64,000 nucleotides of DNA from Jannaschia donghaensis (GCF_001403795.1 NZ_CXSU01000005.1:633550-697549), one strand, 5' to 3'. Counted from the stretch's first letter, positions 1-7,894 are shown. Notes: generated by a model not told the origin, from the letters alone. Numbers and translations are program-made.

Positions 1-337
1 AGTCGCCCCAGAGGATTGCGGTGTTTTCAGAGAGGGCGACGGCAATGGCGGAGGGCGGGGGTAGGATGACGGAGGGGATGGCGAACAGGCGGCAGGCCAT
101 TTCCCACAGGATGAGGAGGGTCAGGCCGAACAGGAGGGGGGAGGCGATGGGGCCGAAACGGGTCCGGCTCAGGTATGTATTCCATTGCCAAAGTACGACC
201 CAGACAATCAGGAGTCGGAGTATGTCCCATGCCGGGGCGGCAGCCGGGAACAGGAAGATTGGAATGGCCACAAGCGCGGTGCCGCCGACCCAGGGTAGCC
301 AGTTCTGATTTCGACGGGCCCAGGACATTTCGCTCAT
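1..337 (-). CDS. ABC transporter permease, C-terminus cut by window edge
   Basis: Reading left from an ATG at 337, about 112 codons remain open to the window edge. The N-terminus is hydrophobic with at least three likely membrane segments, and it carries a proline-rich stretch (PSVILPPPSAIAVAL) typical of the N-terminal part of TauC/SsuC-type permeases. Its start overlaps the stop of the upstream permease gene (ATGA), so the two are translationally coupled and probably form a heterodimeric channel with the ATPase encoded at 2606-3379. Substrate is inferred to be a pyrimidine or hydantoin because of the surrounding catabolic genes. No solute-binding protein gene is visible; it may lie beyond the left edge. 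Confidence 0.8.
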   Translation of the reverse strand, partial: MSEMSWARRNQNWLPWVGGTALVAIPIFLFPAAAPAWDILRLLIVWVVLWQWNTYLSRTRFGPIASPLLFGLTLLILWEMACRLFAIPSVILPPPSAIAVALSENTAILWGD

Positions 338-1338
338 CCCGCCAACCCCATCCGCTTGAGCGTCACGCGCTGGATCACCCCGATCGTCGCCACCAAGAGG
401 GCCGCGACGATGGCCGCGCCGAAGAGCGCGGACCAGATCTGCACCGTCTGGCCGTAGTAGCTGCCCGCGAGGAGCCGCGCGCCCAGGCCGGAGACGGCAC
501 CCGTGGGAAACTCGCCCACGATGGCCCCGACGAGGGCGGCGGCGACGGCGATCTTGAGCGAGGCGAAGAGATAGGGGAGCGAGGTGGGCAGGCGCAGGGT
601 GAGGAGAGTGCGCAGGGCGGAGGCATTCCAGGTGCGCATCAGGTCGAGGTCTGACGCGGACGGCGCGCGGAGCCCTTTGACCATGCCGACGGTCACCGGG
701 AAGAACGACAGGTAGGCGGAAATAATGGCCTTGGGCAGCACGCCCTGGATACCGATCGAATTGAGCACGACGATGATCATCGGCGCGATGGCGAGGATGG
801 GGATGGTCTGGGACGCGATGGCCCAGGGCATGACGCTCAGGTCCATCAGCCGCGAATGGACGATGCCCACGGCCAGCGCGATGCCCGCCAGAGAGCCGAT
901 GAGGAAGCCGAGCAGCGTGGGCGCCAGCGTGATGCCCGCGTGGCGGACGAGGCTGCGTTTGGACGTGACCTTGAGGCCCACCGTGCTGGTCCATAGCTCC
1001 TCCACCACCTGATGCGGGGAGGGCAGGCGCGGGCGGTCCTGGCCGAAGGCGCGGGCGACGGCCTGATCCGGCGTGGCGAGGGCCAGGGCGATGCCCGACA
1101 TGTCCCGGCGTTCCTGCGCGGTGGCGGGGGTGACGGCGATGCCCTCCCGCTCGGCCAGCATCAAGGCGTTCTGCGCGTTCATCGGGATGCAGGCCAGATA
1201 CCACAGCGCGATCAGCGCCGCGATCACCGCCAGGACGGGGCCGATCCGGTGGGGCAGGCCGCGCAGGGCCAGCGCCACCTTGCCCGAGCGGCCGATCCCG
1301 GCACCGGGGGCGGAGAGGGGGGTGTCGTCAATTGCCAT
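334..1338 (-). CDS. ABC transporter permease, TauC/SsuC-like
   Basis: A 334-residue inner-membrane permease of the binding-protein-dependent family. A membrane segment near residues 30-55 is followed by a roughly 60-residue soluble stretch, then several helices and an EAA-like coupling loop (around RTWNASALRTLLTLRLPTSL) that should dock on the ATPase. The ATG at 1338 forms TGATG with the preceding open frame; a TTG at 1341 is an alternative. Its stop overlaps the start of the next permease. The soluble insert before the core helices is seen in permeases that use an extended periplasmic region. Likely part of an importer for pyrimidine-derived compounds, inferred only from context. Confidence 0.85.
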   Translation of the reverse strand: MAIDDTPLSAPGAGIGRSGKVALALRGLPHRIGPVLAVIAALIALWYLACIPMNAQNALMLAEREGIAVTPATAQERRDMSGIALALATPDQAVARAFGQDRPRLPSPHQVVEELWTSTVGLKVTSKRSLVRHAGITLAPTLLGFLIGSLAGIALAVGIVHSRLMDLSVMPWAIASQTIPILAIAPMIIVVLNSIGIQGVLPKAIISAYLSFFPVTVGMVKGLRAPSASDLDLMRTWNASALRTLLTLRLPTSLPYLFASLKIAVAAALVGAIVGEFPTGAVSGLGARLLAGSYYGQTVQIWSALFGAAIVAALLVATIGVIQRVTLKRMGLAG

Positions 1339-1574
1339 CAAATCAACCGTCCCGTTCCTCTAGGCGTTGTCTTATCGAGTTTTCCGTCGTCGACGCGCTT
1401 TTGTCCCGCCCACCTTGATTCAGATTGCCCCGTGCAGAATTCGTCGCCCGAAGACCGAAGACGCGCCTTTTGAGTATGCCAGACGTCTTTATGCAGATCG
1501 ATGAGGCGTTCCGCACCCCGGACCGAGGTCAGCCGGTCTTCGATCATGCTTGGCCGTCTTTCCCTCAATGTCAT
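1338..1574 (-). other. Doubtful 78-codon open frame between GNAT and permease genes
   Basis: This frame begins with an ATG overlapping the stop of the GNAT gene (ATGA) and ends in TGATG with the permease start, as a coupled gene would. Against coding, only about 59 percent of third codon positions are G or C, well below the neighbouring genes, and the predicted protein is basic, without hydrophobic segments or a recognisable motif. It may be a recently acquired or decayed small gene, or simply a spacer with promoter signals for the two permeases. No function is proposed. Confidence 0.25.
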
Positions 1575-2014
1575 CGCGTCCACTCCAGCAGGACGTCCGG
1601 GACGCTTTCTTCGTTGTCGCCGTCGGTGCGGCGAAGTTCGGTGAACCCTTGGGCCGCGTAGAATGCCTGCGCGGCGGTATTGGGCTGATGGGTCCAAAGG
1701 CGCAGGCGGGTGTGGCGGGCCTTGGCATGGGTGATGAGGCGTGTGCCGGTGCCCGCGCGGGGCGGGTCGGCGTAGAGGGCGGTGATGCAGCCGTCCGCGT
1801 CGATGGCGACGAAGCCGTGCGGCGGATCGCCCGCGACCCAGACCTGTCGCTGCGTCCAGACCGTGTCGCGGTAGTGGCGGGCGACGTCTTCGGCGGTGTG
1901 GACACGGGGGTGCCAGGGCGCGGCGTCGATGAAGGCGTTGACCATGGCGGCGCAGGGGGCCGCATCGCGGGCGGTGGCGGGGCGGATCGCGCCCGGTTCG
2001 ATCGGTGGCGTCAT
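1571..2014 (-). CDS. GNAT-family N-acetyltransferase
   Basis: A short GNAT acetyltransferase of 147 residues from the ATG at 2014, which overlaps the stop of the preceding GNAT gene (ATGA). An ATG at 2023 is possible. The acetyl-CoA loop is represented by a glycine-rich stretch (RAGTGTRLI) and the C-terminal motif by NTAAQAFYAAQGF, the usual end of the fold. The acceptor substrate cannot be told from sequence. It is the second of two adjacent GNAT genes (the other at 2011-2436) lying inside the transporter gene set, probably a tandem duplication since both share the N-T-A-A and F-Y-x-x-x-G-F pattern. Confidence 0.8.
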   Translation of the reverse strand: MTPPIEPGAIRPATARDAAPCAAMVNAFIDAAPWHPRVHTAEDVARHYRDTVWTQRQVWVAGDPPHGFVAIDADGCITALYADPPRAGTGTRLITHAKARHTRLRLWTHQPNTAAQAFYAAQGFTELRRTDGDNEESVPDVLLEWTR

Positions 2015-2436
2015 CGCCGCCATTCCATCACCAGCTCCGGCACGCCATCATCGCCCGGCACGTCGCGGTCGATAATGCGAAAACCTTCGCGTTCATAGAA
2101 GCGGTGGGCGGCGGTGTTGGGCATGTGGGAGTTCAACGTCAGGCGGTCGCGGCCCTGTTTGACATGGGTCAGGAGGCGTTTGCCGATGCCCGCGCCGGGG
2201 GTGGCGGCGTAGAGCCCGAAGATATGGTCCCCCTCGGCCTTCATCGACAGATAGCCGAGTGTGGTGCCAGCGTCGTCGGCCACCCAGGCGTCGCGGACGG
2301 GAAAACCGTCGCGCATGATCCGTTCCAGCCGCGCCCGGCCCGGCCCTTTGGGCATCCACTCGGTCGCCGCGAACCAGTCGTCGACGATCCGCGCGCAGGC
2401 GGGGGCGTCGTCGGCCGTGGCCCGGCGGATCATCAT
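2011..2436 (-). CDS. GNAT-family N-acetyltransferase
   Basis: A 141-residue GNAT protein. The acetyl-CoA binding loop reads PGAGIGKRLL (consensus Q/RxxGxG/A) and the C-terminal part reads NTAAHRFYEREGF, both diagnostic of the family. The start at 2436 overlaps the stop of a 58-residue membrane protein gene, and its own stop overlaps the next GNAT gene, so it is inside a tightly coupled minus-strand unit with the ABC ATPase. Substrate unknown. Presence in a pyrimidine uptake cluster may mean it acetylates an amine released in catabolism, but that is a guess. Confidence 0.85.
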   Translation of the reverse strand: MMIRRATADDAPACARIVDDWFAATEWMPKGPGRARLERIMRDGFPVRDAWVADDAGTTLGYLSMKAEGDHIFGLYAATPGAGIGKRLLTHVKQGRDRLTLNSHMPNTAAHRFYEREGFRIIDRDVPGDDGVPELVMEWRR

Positions 2437-2609
2437 GGCGCGCCCCGGTGACGCCGCCAGATGCGCCAGAGCGAGGAGAGGATGACGAAGAGGGCGACCG
2501 TGTTCAGGAGCGTGCGCGCCGGCATGTCGGCAAAGCCCGCGCCCAGCAGAAACCAGAGCGCGACAGCGATGACGATGACGTCGGCGATGGTCTGCGCCCG
2601 AGGGGTCAT
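2433..2609 (-). CDS. Small membrane protein, 58 residues
   Basis: Coded between the ABC ATPase and the first GNAT gene, overlapping both by four bases (ATGA at each end). That spacing strongly supports translation. Two hydrophobic segments (about residues 8-27 and 34-50) are separated by a short loop and followed by a basic tail (RRHRGAP end). No family is recognised. It could be an accessory subunit of the neighbouring importer; only the gene order suggests this. Confidence 0.7.
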   Translation of the reverse strand: MTPRAQTIADVIVIAVALWFLLGAGFADMPARTLLNTVALFVILSSLWRIWRRHRGAP

Positions 2610-3379
2610 GCGGTTTCCATGCCTTCGCGCAGGCCTTCGCGGACGCGGTGGGCGACGGCGAGGAATTCGGGGGTGTCGCGGATGTCGAGGGGGCGGTCGC
2701 GGGGCAGGGGGCTGTCGATGACGTCGGTGATGCGGCCGGGGCGCGGGGACATGACGACGATCTTGGTGGAGAGGTAGACCGCTTCGGGGATGGAGTGGGT
2801 GACGAAGAGCGTGGTCTTGTTGGTGCGTTTCCACAGGTCGAGGAGTTCTTCGTTCAGGCGGTCGCGGACGATTTCGTCGAGCGCGCCGAAGGGTTCGTCC
2901 ATCAGCAGGATCGGGGCGTCGAAGGCCAGCGCGCGGGCGATGGAGGCGCGCTGCTGCATCCCGCCCGAGAGTTGCCAGGGATATTTGTTGGCGAATTTGT
3001 CGAGCTCGACCAGTTCGAGGACGGCGTCGATCCGTTTCGCGCGGTCGGCCTTGGCGTAGCCCATGATTTCGAGCGGCAGGGAGATGTTCCTGGCGATGGT
3101 GCGCCAGGGGTAGAGGCCGGCGGCCTGGAACACGTATCCGTAAGCGCGTGCTTTCCTCGCGTCGTCGGGGGACATTCCGTTCACGGTGAGTTGGCCGTTT
3201 GTGGGGGTCTCGAGGGCCGCGACGCAGCGCAGGAAGGTGGTCTTGCCGCAGCCCGAGGGGCCGATGAAGGAGACGAATTCGCCTTCGGCGATGTCGAGGG
3301 TGATGTCCGAGAGCGCGTGGACGGGGCCGTCGGGGGACGGGAAGGTGAGGTCGAGGGATTGGGCGGAGATTGTGGTCAT
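2606..3379 (-). CDS. ABC transporter ATP-binding protein, TauB/SsuB-like
   Basis: A 257-residue ATPase with Walker A GPSGCGKTT (residues 40-48), Q-loop glutamine in VFQAAGLYPW, signature LSGGMQQR, Walker B ILLMDEPFGALDE and H-loop histidine in FVTHSIPEA. The PFGALDE form is typical of nitrate/sulfonate/taurine/hydantoin importers. It should energise the permeases at 334-1338 and 1-337. It is the first transporter gene in its stretch, preceded by a 96-base gap after the membrane protein gene at 3476-3931. Substrate is inferred as a pyrimidine, hydantoin or similar compound from the dihydropyrimidinase and carbamoyl hydrolase upstream. Confidence 0.9.
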   Translation of the reverse strand: MTTISAQSLDLTFPSPDGPVHALSDITLDIAEGEFVSFIGPSGCGKTTFLRCVAALETPTNGQLTVNGMSPDDARKARAYGYVFQAAGLYPWRTIARNISLPLEIMGYAKADRAKRIDAVLELVELDKFANKYPWQLSGGMQQRASIARALAFDAPILLMDEPFGALDEIVRDRLNEELLDLWKRTNKTTLFVTHSIPEAVYLSTKIVVMSPRPGRITDVIDSPLPRDRPLDIRDTPEFLAVAHRVREGLREGMETA

Positions 3380-3475
3380 TGATTTGTATCGTGTGTCCGG
3401 GTTGGGCAGATCGCAAGGGCGTAGGGTGAGTGGACCCCACCGAGGCGCGGGTCGTCGTGTCGGGGTTCGACCATG

Positions 3476-3931
3476 CTAGACTTTCTGGTCAACATTGCCG
3501 CTGCGCGGATCGGTTTGTCCGACGCCGAGACCGAAGAAGATGACTGCCCCGATGAGTCCGAGTACGGGTGCGCCTGCAAGGGAGATGTACGTGTATATGT
3601 AACGCGCGCCCGGTCCAACTTGGTCGAGTCCGCGCCCATAGACATCCAACAGGAATCCGATACTGATCACAGCGATCGATGAAAGGCATCCGCTGGCAAA
3701 ATATCTCCAGAAGCCTTTCGCGCGGCGGCAAAGAACAGCATAGGCAAATACGCTGATCACTGTGACGGGGATCGCGAGTGCTACAGCTATTTCGAGAAGT
3801 TCGACGAACAGCGGAAGTGGTGGGAAAGCGAGAGCTCCTGATCGAACGAGTTCATCGATAACGACAAATCCGAATAGGGCCATTAATAGCGTTATCACGA
3901 CGGCCGCAATGAAACGTAGTACCTGACCCAT
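3476..3931 (-). CDS. Hypothetical four-helix membrane protein
   Basis: 151 residues from the ATG at 3931, which places the first membrane helix right at the N-terminus; a GTG at 4006 is an alternative that would overlap the previous gene. Four hydrophobic segments are visible (about residues 6-28, 37-60, 75-95 and 112-140), with a short basic loop (CRRAKGF) after the second. Base composition is visibly less GC-rich than the neighbouring enzymes, like the other small membrane genes in this cluster. No family recognised. Lies between dihydropyrimidinase and the importer ATPase in the same direction. Confidence 0.6.
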   Translation of the reverse strand: MGQVLRFIAAVVITLLMALFGFVVIDELVRSGALAFPPLPLFVELLEIAVALAIPVTVISVFAYAVLCRRAKGFWRYFASGCLSSIAVISIGFLLDVYGRGLDQVGPGARYIYTYISLAGAPVLGLIGAVIFFGLGVGQTDPRSGNVDQKV

Positions 3932-3980
3932 CAAAGCCCCGCCGGAATATATAAAGGGTCGCGTTCTAAATCTGATTGTC

Positions 3981-4211
3981 TCACTCCGGCCATGTTCGAT
4001 CTGCACCTACGTCTTCGCTGCGTCTTACCGCGCGGCGATATCCGCGATAGTCAAATGAGTAGTAGGCTTGCTCCATCAGGCTCTTACCGGCGGAGAGGCC
4101 AAGGCCGAAGCGTGCCCTCAGCATCTTTACTGCGTTAATATTGCCGCCTTCTAAGAGAAGTTGGTGTAACTCTTCTCGGACTTCCAGGGGAAGATCTTTG
4201 ACATGCTTCAT
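3981..4211 (-). CDS. Small protein resembling the ribosomal L7/L12 C-terminal domain
   Basis: A 76-residue protein whose ATG directly follows the stop of hydA with no spacer, so it is co-translated. Residues 18-45 (GGNINAVKMLRARFGLGLSA and following) resemble the helix-turn-helix core of the bL12 C-terminal domain, in which a lysine-isoleucine strand is followed by VIKxVRxxTGLGLKEAK. Stand-alone proteins with this fold are known in bacteria but their role is not established. The tail (TWPE end) is not conserved with bL12. Function unknown; a protein-interaction or regulatory role is possible. Confidence 0.6.
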   Translation of the reverse strand: MKHVKDLPLEVREELHQLLLEGGNINAVKMLRARFGLGLSAGKSLMEQAYYSFDYRGYRRAVRRSEDVGADRTWPE

Positions 4212-5675
4212 TCAAACCCCCGCCGGAATGTTCATCGGGTCGCGTTCGATCTTCCTCGGCGTGTTCAGCGCCTTCCACTTGCTCAGCGCCGAGTGGGCGC
4301 TCGCGAAGGGCTTCCGCCGCACGAACTTGCCACGACCCGGCTGCGGCTGGCTGTTTTGGCCGTGGGCCCAGATGACGTCGCCGCGGCTGAGGGTGTAGCG
4401 GGGGGCGGCTTTCAGCTCCATGCCTTCGAAGACGTTGTAGTCGATGATGCTCTTCTGCGTGGCGACGGAGACGGTGCGGTGGATGGACGGATCCCAGACG
4501 ACCACGTCGGCGTCGCCGCCCACCGCGATGCCGCCTTTCATCGGGTAGATGTTGAGGATCTTGGCGATGTTGGTGGAGGTGGCGGCAACGAATTCTTCGG
4601 GGGTCAGGCGGCCCGTCTCGACGCCGCGGGTCCAGAGCATCGCCATGCGCTCTTCGAGGCCGCCGGTGCCGTTGGGGATCTTGGTGAAATCGTCCAGCCC
4701 CATGCGCTTCTGCTCATCCGAGAAGGCGGCGTGGTCGGTGGCGACGACCTGGAGGGAGCCGGACGACAAGCCCGCCCAGAGGCTGTCCTGGTGCATCTTG
4801 TTGCGGAAGGGGGGGCTCATCACCCGGCGCGCCGCGTATTGCCAGTCCTTGTTGAAATACTCGGATTCGTCGAGCGTCAGGTGCTGGATCAGCGGCTCGC
4901 CGTAGACGCGCATCCCCTTCTGGCGGGCGCGGCGGATGGCTTCGTGCGCCTGCTCGCAGGAGACGTGGACGATGTAGAGGGGCGTGCCGGCGGCGTCGGC
5001 GATCATGATGGCGCGGTTGGCGGCTTCGCCCTCGACCTCCGGCGGGCGGGAATAGGCGTGGGCCTCGGGGCCGGTCTGACCCTCGGCCAGCAGTTTCTCC
5101 TGCATGGCCTGCACGATGTCGCCGTTCTCGGCGTGCACGAGGGGGAGCGCGCCCAACTCCGCGCAGCGCTTGAAGGAGGCGAACATCTCGTCGTCCTCCA
5201 CCATCAAGGCACCCTTGTAGGCCATGAAGTGCTTGAACGTGTTGATGCCGCGGTCCTTCACGACGGCCTCCATCTGTTCGAAGATGGTCTCGTTCCAGCC
5301 GGTGATGGCCATGTGGTAGGAGATGTCGGTGCAGATCTGGTCCTTCGACTTCCGGTCCCAATCGTCGATGGCGTTCAGGAGGGAGCCATCCTCGCCCGGA
5401 AGACAGAAATCGACCAGCATCGTGGTGCCCCCGGCGGCGGCGGCGAAGGTTCCGGATTCGAAGGTCTCGGCGGCCGTGGTGCCCATGAAGGGCATTTCCA
5501 GATGCGTATGCGGGTCGATGCCGCCGGGGATGACATAGGCGTCGGTGGCGTCGATGGTCTCGTCGCCCGAGAGGTTCTCGCCGATCTGGGCGATGGTCTC
5601 GCCCTCGATCAGGACATCGGCTTTCCATTGGCGGTCGGCGGTGACGATGGTGCCGTTCTTGATGACTTTGGACAT
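4212..5675 (-). CDS. hydA: Dihydropyrimidinase (D-hydantoinase)
   Basis: A 487-residue cyclic amidohydrolase, the second step of reductive pyrimidine breakdown: it opens dihydrouracil or dihydrothymine to N-carbamoyl-beta-alanine or its methyl derivative. The metal ligands H56 and H58 are in DPHTHLEMP, the carboxylated lysine is K154 in FMAYKGAL, later histidines are in VHAEN and IVHVS, and the catalytic/ligand aspartate is in ATDHAAF. Length fits the family. It sits downstream of the N-carbamoyl hydrolase gene and three small genes on the same strand and is followed without gap by the L12-like gene. Cytoplasmic. Confidence 0.95.
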   Translation of the reverse strand: MSKVIKNGTIVTADRQWKADVLIEGETIAQIGENLSGDETIDATDAYVIPGGIDPHTHLEMPFMGTTAAETFESGTFAAAAGGTTMLVDFCLPGEDGSLLNAIDDWDRKSKDQICTDISYHMAITGWNETIFEQMEAVVKDRGINTFKHFMAYKGALMVEDDEMFASFKRCAELGALPLVHAENGDIVQAMQEKLLAEGQTGPEAHAYSRPPEVEGEAANRAIMIADAAGTPLYIVHVSCEQAHEAIRRARQKGMRVYGEPLIQHLTLDESEYFNKDWQYAARRVMSPPFRNKMHQDSLWAGLSSGSLQVVATDHAAFSDEQKRMGLDDFTKIPNGTGGLEERMAMLWTRGVETGRLTPEEFVAATSTNIAKILNIYPMKGGIAVGGDADVVVWDPSIHRTVSVATQKSIIDYNVFEGMELKAAPRYTLSRGDVIWAHGQNSQPQPGRGKFVRRKPFASAHSALSKWKALNTPRKIERDPMNIPAGV

Positions 5676-5678
5676 AAG

Positions 5679-5870
5679 CTATCCTCTTTTACTGGTGTAG
5701 GAGCGGATCGTCCGCGCCAATCCATAGAGGACGATGACGGGAAGAATAGTCATCGCGGCCGCAAGAAGCAGAGATGCTCCCGACTGACTCGCGGCGAAAG
5801 CGCTGAGAAACAGCCAGACAATGCAAGTTGCGATCAGAAGCCAATAGACAATTTCGCCAGTCATCTTCAT
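5679..5870 (-). CDS. Small membrane protein, 63 residues
   Basis: Two hydrophobic helices (about residues 7-27 and 31-51) and a short basic C-terminus (RTIRSYTSKRG). The stop lies three bases before the hydA start, so the two are probably translated from one message. Composition is less GC-rich than the enzymes around it. No family recognised; it is one of several tiny membrane or secreted proteins embedded in this pyrimidine operon. Confidence 0.6.
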   Translation of the reverse strand: MKMTGEIVYWLLIATCIVWLFLSAFAASQSGASLLLAAAMTILPVIVLYGLARTIRSYTSKRG

Positions 5871-5885
5871 GTTAGTGTCCTTTCG

Positions 5886-6176
5886 TTACAGGCAGTACTG
5901 CGTTCCGCGCGGGATCAGAACGGGAAAGACCTGACCCTGGTATTCGTAGCCGTAGCAATTGTCGGCCACCCGCACGTCCTGCGTGTTCACGCCGCGCGGC
6001 AGCAGGCGTGTGACCGCGAAGGGGATGGGGGCCTCTGTGACGGCATAGGTCTGGGGGTCGGGCACCGGACCGTTCGCGGTGGGTAGGGCGCAGGCGGTGA
6101 TGAGGAACGGCAACACGATGGCCGAGATCACGGCACGGCGGGGTATGCGGAACTGGACGCGGTCTTGATTGTACAT
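5886..6176 (-). CDS. Putative small lipoprotein
   Basis: 96 residues. A basic start is followed by a hydrophobic stretch and a lipobox ITAC with the cysteine at residue 29, so the mature protein would be a lipid-anchored polypeptide of about 68 residues. The mature part contains two further cysteines (in NCYGYEY and at the penultimate position, YCL) that could form a disulfide. The family is not recognised. It starts 4 bases after the preceding small gene ends and lies in the operon between the carbamoyl hydrolase and hydA. Confidence 0.6.
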   Translation of the reverse strand: MYNQDRVQFRIPRRAVISAIVLPFLITACALPTANGPVPDPQTYAVTEAPIPFAVTRLLPRGVNTQDVRVADNCYGYEYQGQVFPVLIPRGTQYCL

Positions 6177-6179
6177 GGT

Positions 6180-6491
6180 CTATTCTTGCTCCAGCGACAT
6201 GAGGGTTCGCGCGCGGAGGAGTGCGGCCGCGCTCCAGTCGCCTATTTCGATTTCGGGTTCGCCTTCGAGCGTGGCGACTATTTCTTCGAGCGCCAAACCC
6301 CATTCGCCAACGAACATGAACCGGTCGGCATAGCCGAGAGCCCGGTTGGGTGTCTGTCCCCGCACGCAGATAACGAGGTCTGTCATGGCATCGGCGACCT
6401 GTCGGTCGATGGGATCGTCGGCGGACCCGCCGGGAGTGCGTCCGACACCGTTCGGCAGGAGGACCTTCGACCAGTCGGCGGCACCGTTCAC
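6180..6491 (-). CDS. Hypothetical acidic protein, 103 residues
   Basis: Starts at a GTG (6491) that overlaps the stop of the N-carbamoyl hydrolase gene (GTGA), which supports co-translation. The predicted protein is soluble and acidic, with helical C-terminal half (EWGLALEEIVATLEGEPEI). No signal peptide, membrane segment or known motif is seen. It is the first of the small genes between the two pyrimidine-catabolic hydrolases. Function unknown. Confidence 0.55.
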   Translation of the reverse strand: MNGAADWSKVLLPNGVGRTPGGSADDPIDRQVADAMTDLVICVRGQTPNRALGYADRFMFVGEWGLALEEIVATLEGEPEIEIGDWSAAALLRARTLMSLEQE

Positions 6492-7747
6492 GCCACCACC
6501 TCCGCCGTCTCAACCACCGCGTGCAGCAAGACGTCGGCGCCGGCGCGAGCCCAGTCCTTGGTGATCTCCTCGGCCTCGTTGTGCGACAGGCCGTCGACGC
6601 AGGGGGTCATGATCATCGCGGTGGGACAGACCCGGTTGATCCAGCAGGCGTCGTGGCCCGCGCCCGAGATGATGTCCATGTGGCTGTAGCCCAGGCGTTC
6701 GGCGGCGGTGCGCACGGCCGTCACGCAGCCTTCATCGAAGGCGACGGGGTCGAAGCCGCCGACCTTCTCGAACTCGATCTCCATTTCCATGGCGTCGGCG
6801 ATCGCCTGGGCTTCGCTGCGCAGGCGCGCCTCCATATCCTCGATGACCGAGAGGGTGGGGGAGCGGAAATCGACGGTGAAGACGACCTTGCCGGGGATCA
6901 CGTTGCGCGAATTGGGGTGGACGTCGATATGGCCTGCGGCCCCGACGGCGTGGGGCGCGTGGCTGAGCGCGATCTCCTCCACCTTTTCCAGAATACGCGC
7001 CATGGCGAGGCCGGCGTTCTTCCGCATGGGCATCGGCGTGGAGCCGGTGTGGCTGTCCTTGCCGTGGACGGTGACTTGCGTCCACGACAGGCCCTGACCG
7101 TGGGTGACGACGCCGATGTCGCGGCCTTCCGCCTCCAGGATGGGGCCTTGTTCGATGTGCAACTCGAAGAAGGCGTGCATGTCGTCCTTGCGCGCGCCCA
7201 CCGCCTCCTCCCCGCGCCAGCCGATGCGGTCGAGTTCGTCGCCGAAGCGTTTGCCCTCGGCATCGCGTTTGTCCTCGGCCCAGTCTTGCGTGTGCACACC
7301 CGCGAAGACGCCGGAGGCCAGCATGGCGGGGGCGAAGCGGGTGCCTTCCTCGTTCGTCCAGTTGGTGGCGACGATGGGGTGTTTGGTCCGGATGTTCAGA
7401 TCGTTCAGGGTTCGGATCACCTCCAACCCCGCCAGCACGCCCAGAACGCCGTCGTATTTGCCGCCCGTCGGCTGCGTGTCGAGGTGGGAGCCGACGTAGA
7501 CGGCCGGCGCATTCGGGTCGGTTCCGGGCCGCGTGGCGAACATGTTGCCGATCGCGTCGACACCCATGGTGCAGCCCGCGTCATCGCACCACTTCTTGAA
7601 CAGGTGACGGCCTTCGCCATCGGCATCGGTCAGGGTCTGGCGGTTGTTGCCGCCCGCGACGCCGGGGCCGATCTGCGCCATCTCCATCAGGCTGTCCCAC
7701 AGCCGGTCGGGGTCGACCTTGAGGTTCTGTCCCGCGCTGGCTGTCAT
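6488..7747 (-). CDS. hyuC: Zn-dependent N-carbamoyl amino acid hydrolase (beta-ureidopropionase type)
   Basis: A 419-residue M20/ArgE-type hydrolase that removes the carbamoyl group from N-carbamoyl-beta-alanine (or related N-carbamoyl acids), giving beta-alanine, CO2 and ammonia, the third step of reductive pyrimidine catabolism. Metal-binding motifs are visible: GSHLDTQPTGGKYDG (H88, D99), NEEG (E133-E134) and ELHIEQGP. The ATG at 7747 gives the family-typical N-terminus; the open frame runs far upstream through the divergent regulator but that part is antisense. First gene of the long minus-strand unit, with a RutR-like site 20 bases upstream of its start. Confidence 0.93.
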   Translation of the reverse strand: MTASAGQNLKVDPDRLWDSLMEMAQIGPGVAGGNNRQTLTDADGEGRHLFKKWCDDAGCTMGVDAIGNMFATRPGTDPNAPAVYVGSHLDTQPTGGKYDGVLGVLAGLEVIRTLNDLNIRTKHPIVATNWTNEEGTRFAPAMLASGVFAGVHTQDWAEDKRDAEGKRFGDELDRIGWRGEEAVGARKDDMHAFFELHIEQGPILEAEGRDIGVVTHGQGLSWTQVTVHGKDSHTGSTPMPMRKNAGLAMARILEKVEEIALSHAPHAVGAAGHIDVHPNSRNVIPGKVVFTVDFRSPTLSVIEDMEARLRSEAQAIADAMEMEIEFEKVGGFDPVAFDEGCVTAVRTAAERLGYSHMDIISGAGHDACWINRVCPTAMIMTPCVDGLSHNEAEEITKDWARAGADVLLHAVVETAEVVA

Positions 7748-7766
7748 CCGAAACCCCCTTGAGATT

Positions 7767-7782
7767 TTGACCATCCGGTAAA
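7767..7782. promoter_or_regulatory. RutR-like operator in hyuC-tetR intergenic region
   Basis: The 16-mer TTGACCATCCGGTAAA agrees at 12 of 14 defined positions with the E. coli RutR site TTGACCA-N2-TGGTCAA. It lies 20 bases upstream of the hyuC start, between hyuC and the divergent RutR-like regulator gene. RutR releases DNA on binding uracil or thymine, which would derepress the catabolic operon. Binding is inferred. Confidence 0.6.
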
Positions 7783-7799
7783 GCGACGTTACCAGAGGT

Positions 7800-7813
7800 T
7801 TGACATCGGTCAA
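7800..7813. promoter_or_regulatory. Second dyad TTGAC-N4-GTCAA in the same intergenic region
   Basis: A perfect 5+5 inverted repeat (TTGACATCGGTCAA) 17 bases to the right of the RutR-like site. The half-sites match those of the RutR consensus but the spacer is two bases shorter. It could be a second, weaker regulator site or part of an autoregulatory arrangement for the TetR gene starting at 7895. Confidence 0.35.
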
Positions 7814-7894
7814 CTGTGCCGCGACTTCTGGGGGCACGCAACGGCGTCTGCCGAAAATACGGGCAATGTTTCGCCCCGCCGCCCGAGGACGGAC

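Noticed and set aside
4203..6086. A 627-codon open frame on the plus strand
   Set aside because: It is exactly antisense to dihydropyrimidinase and its small neighbours. The product is Gly/Asp/Val-rich with no motif, an artefact of high GC at third positions of the opposite strand.
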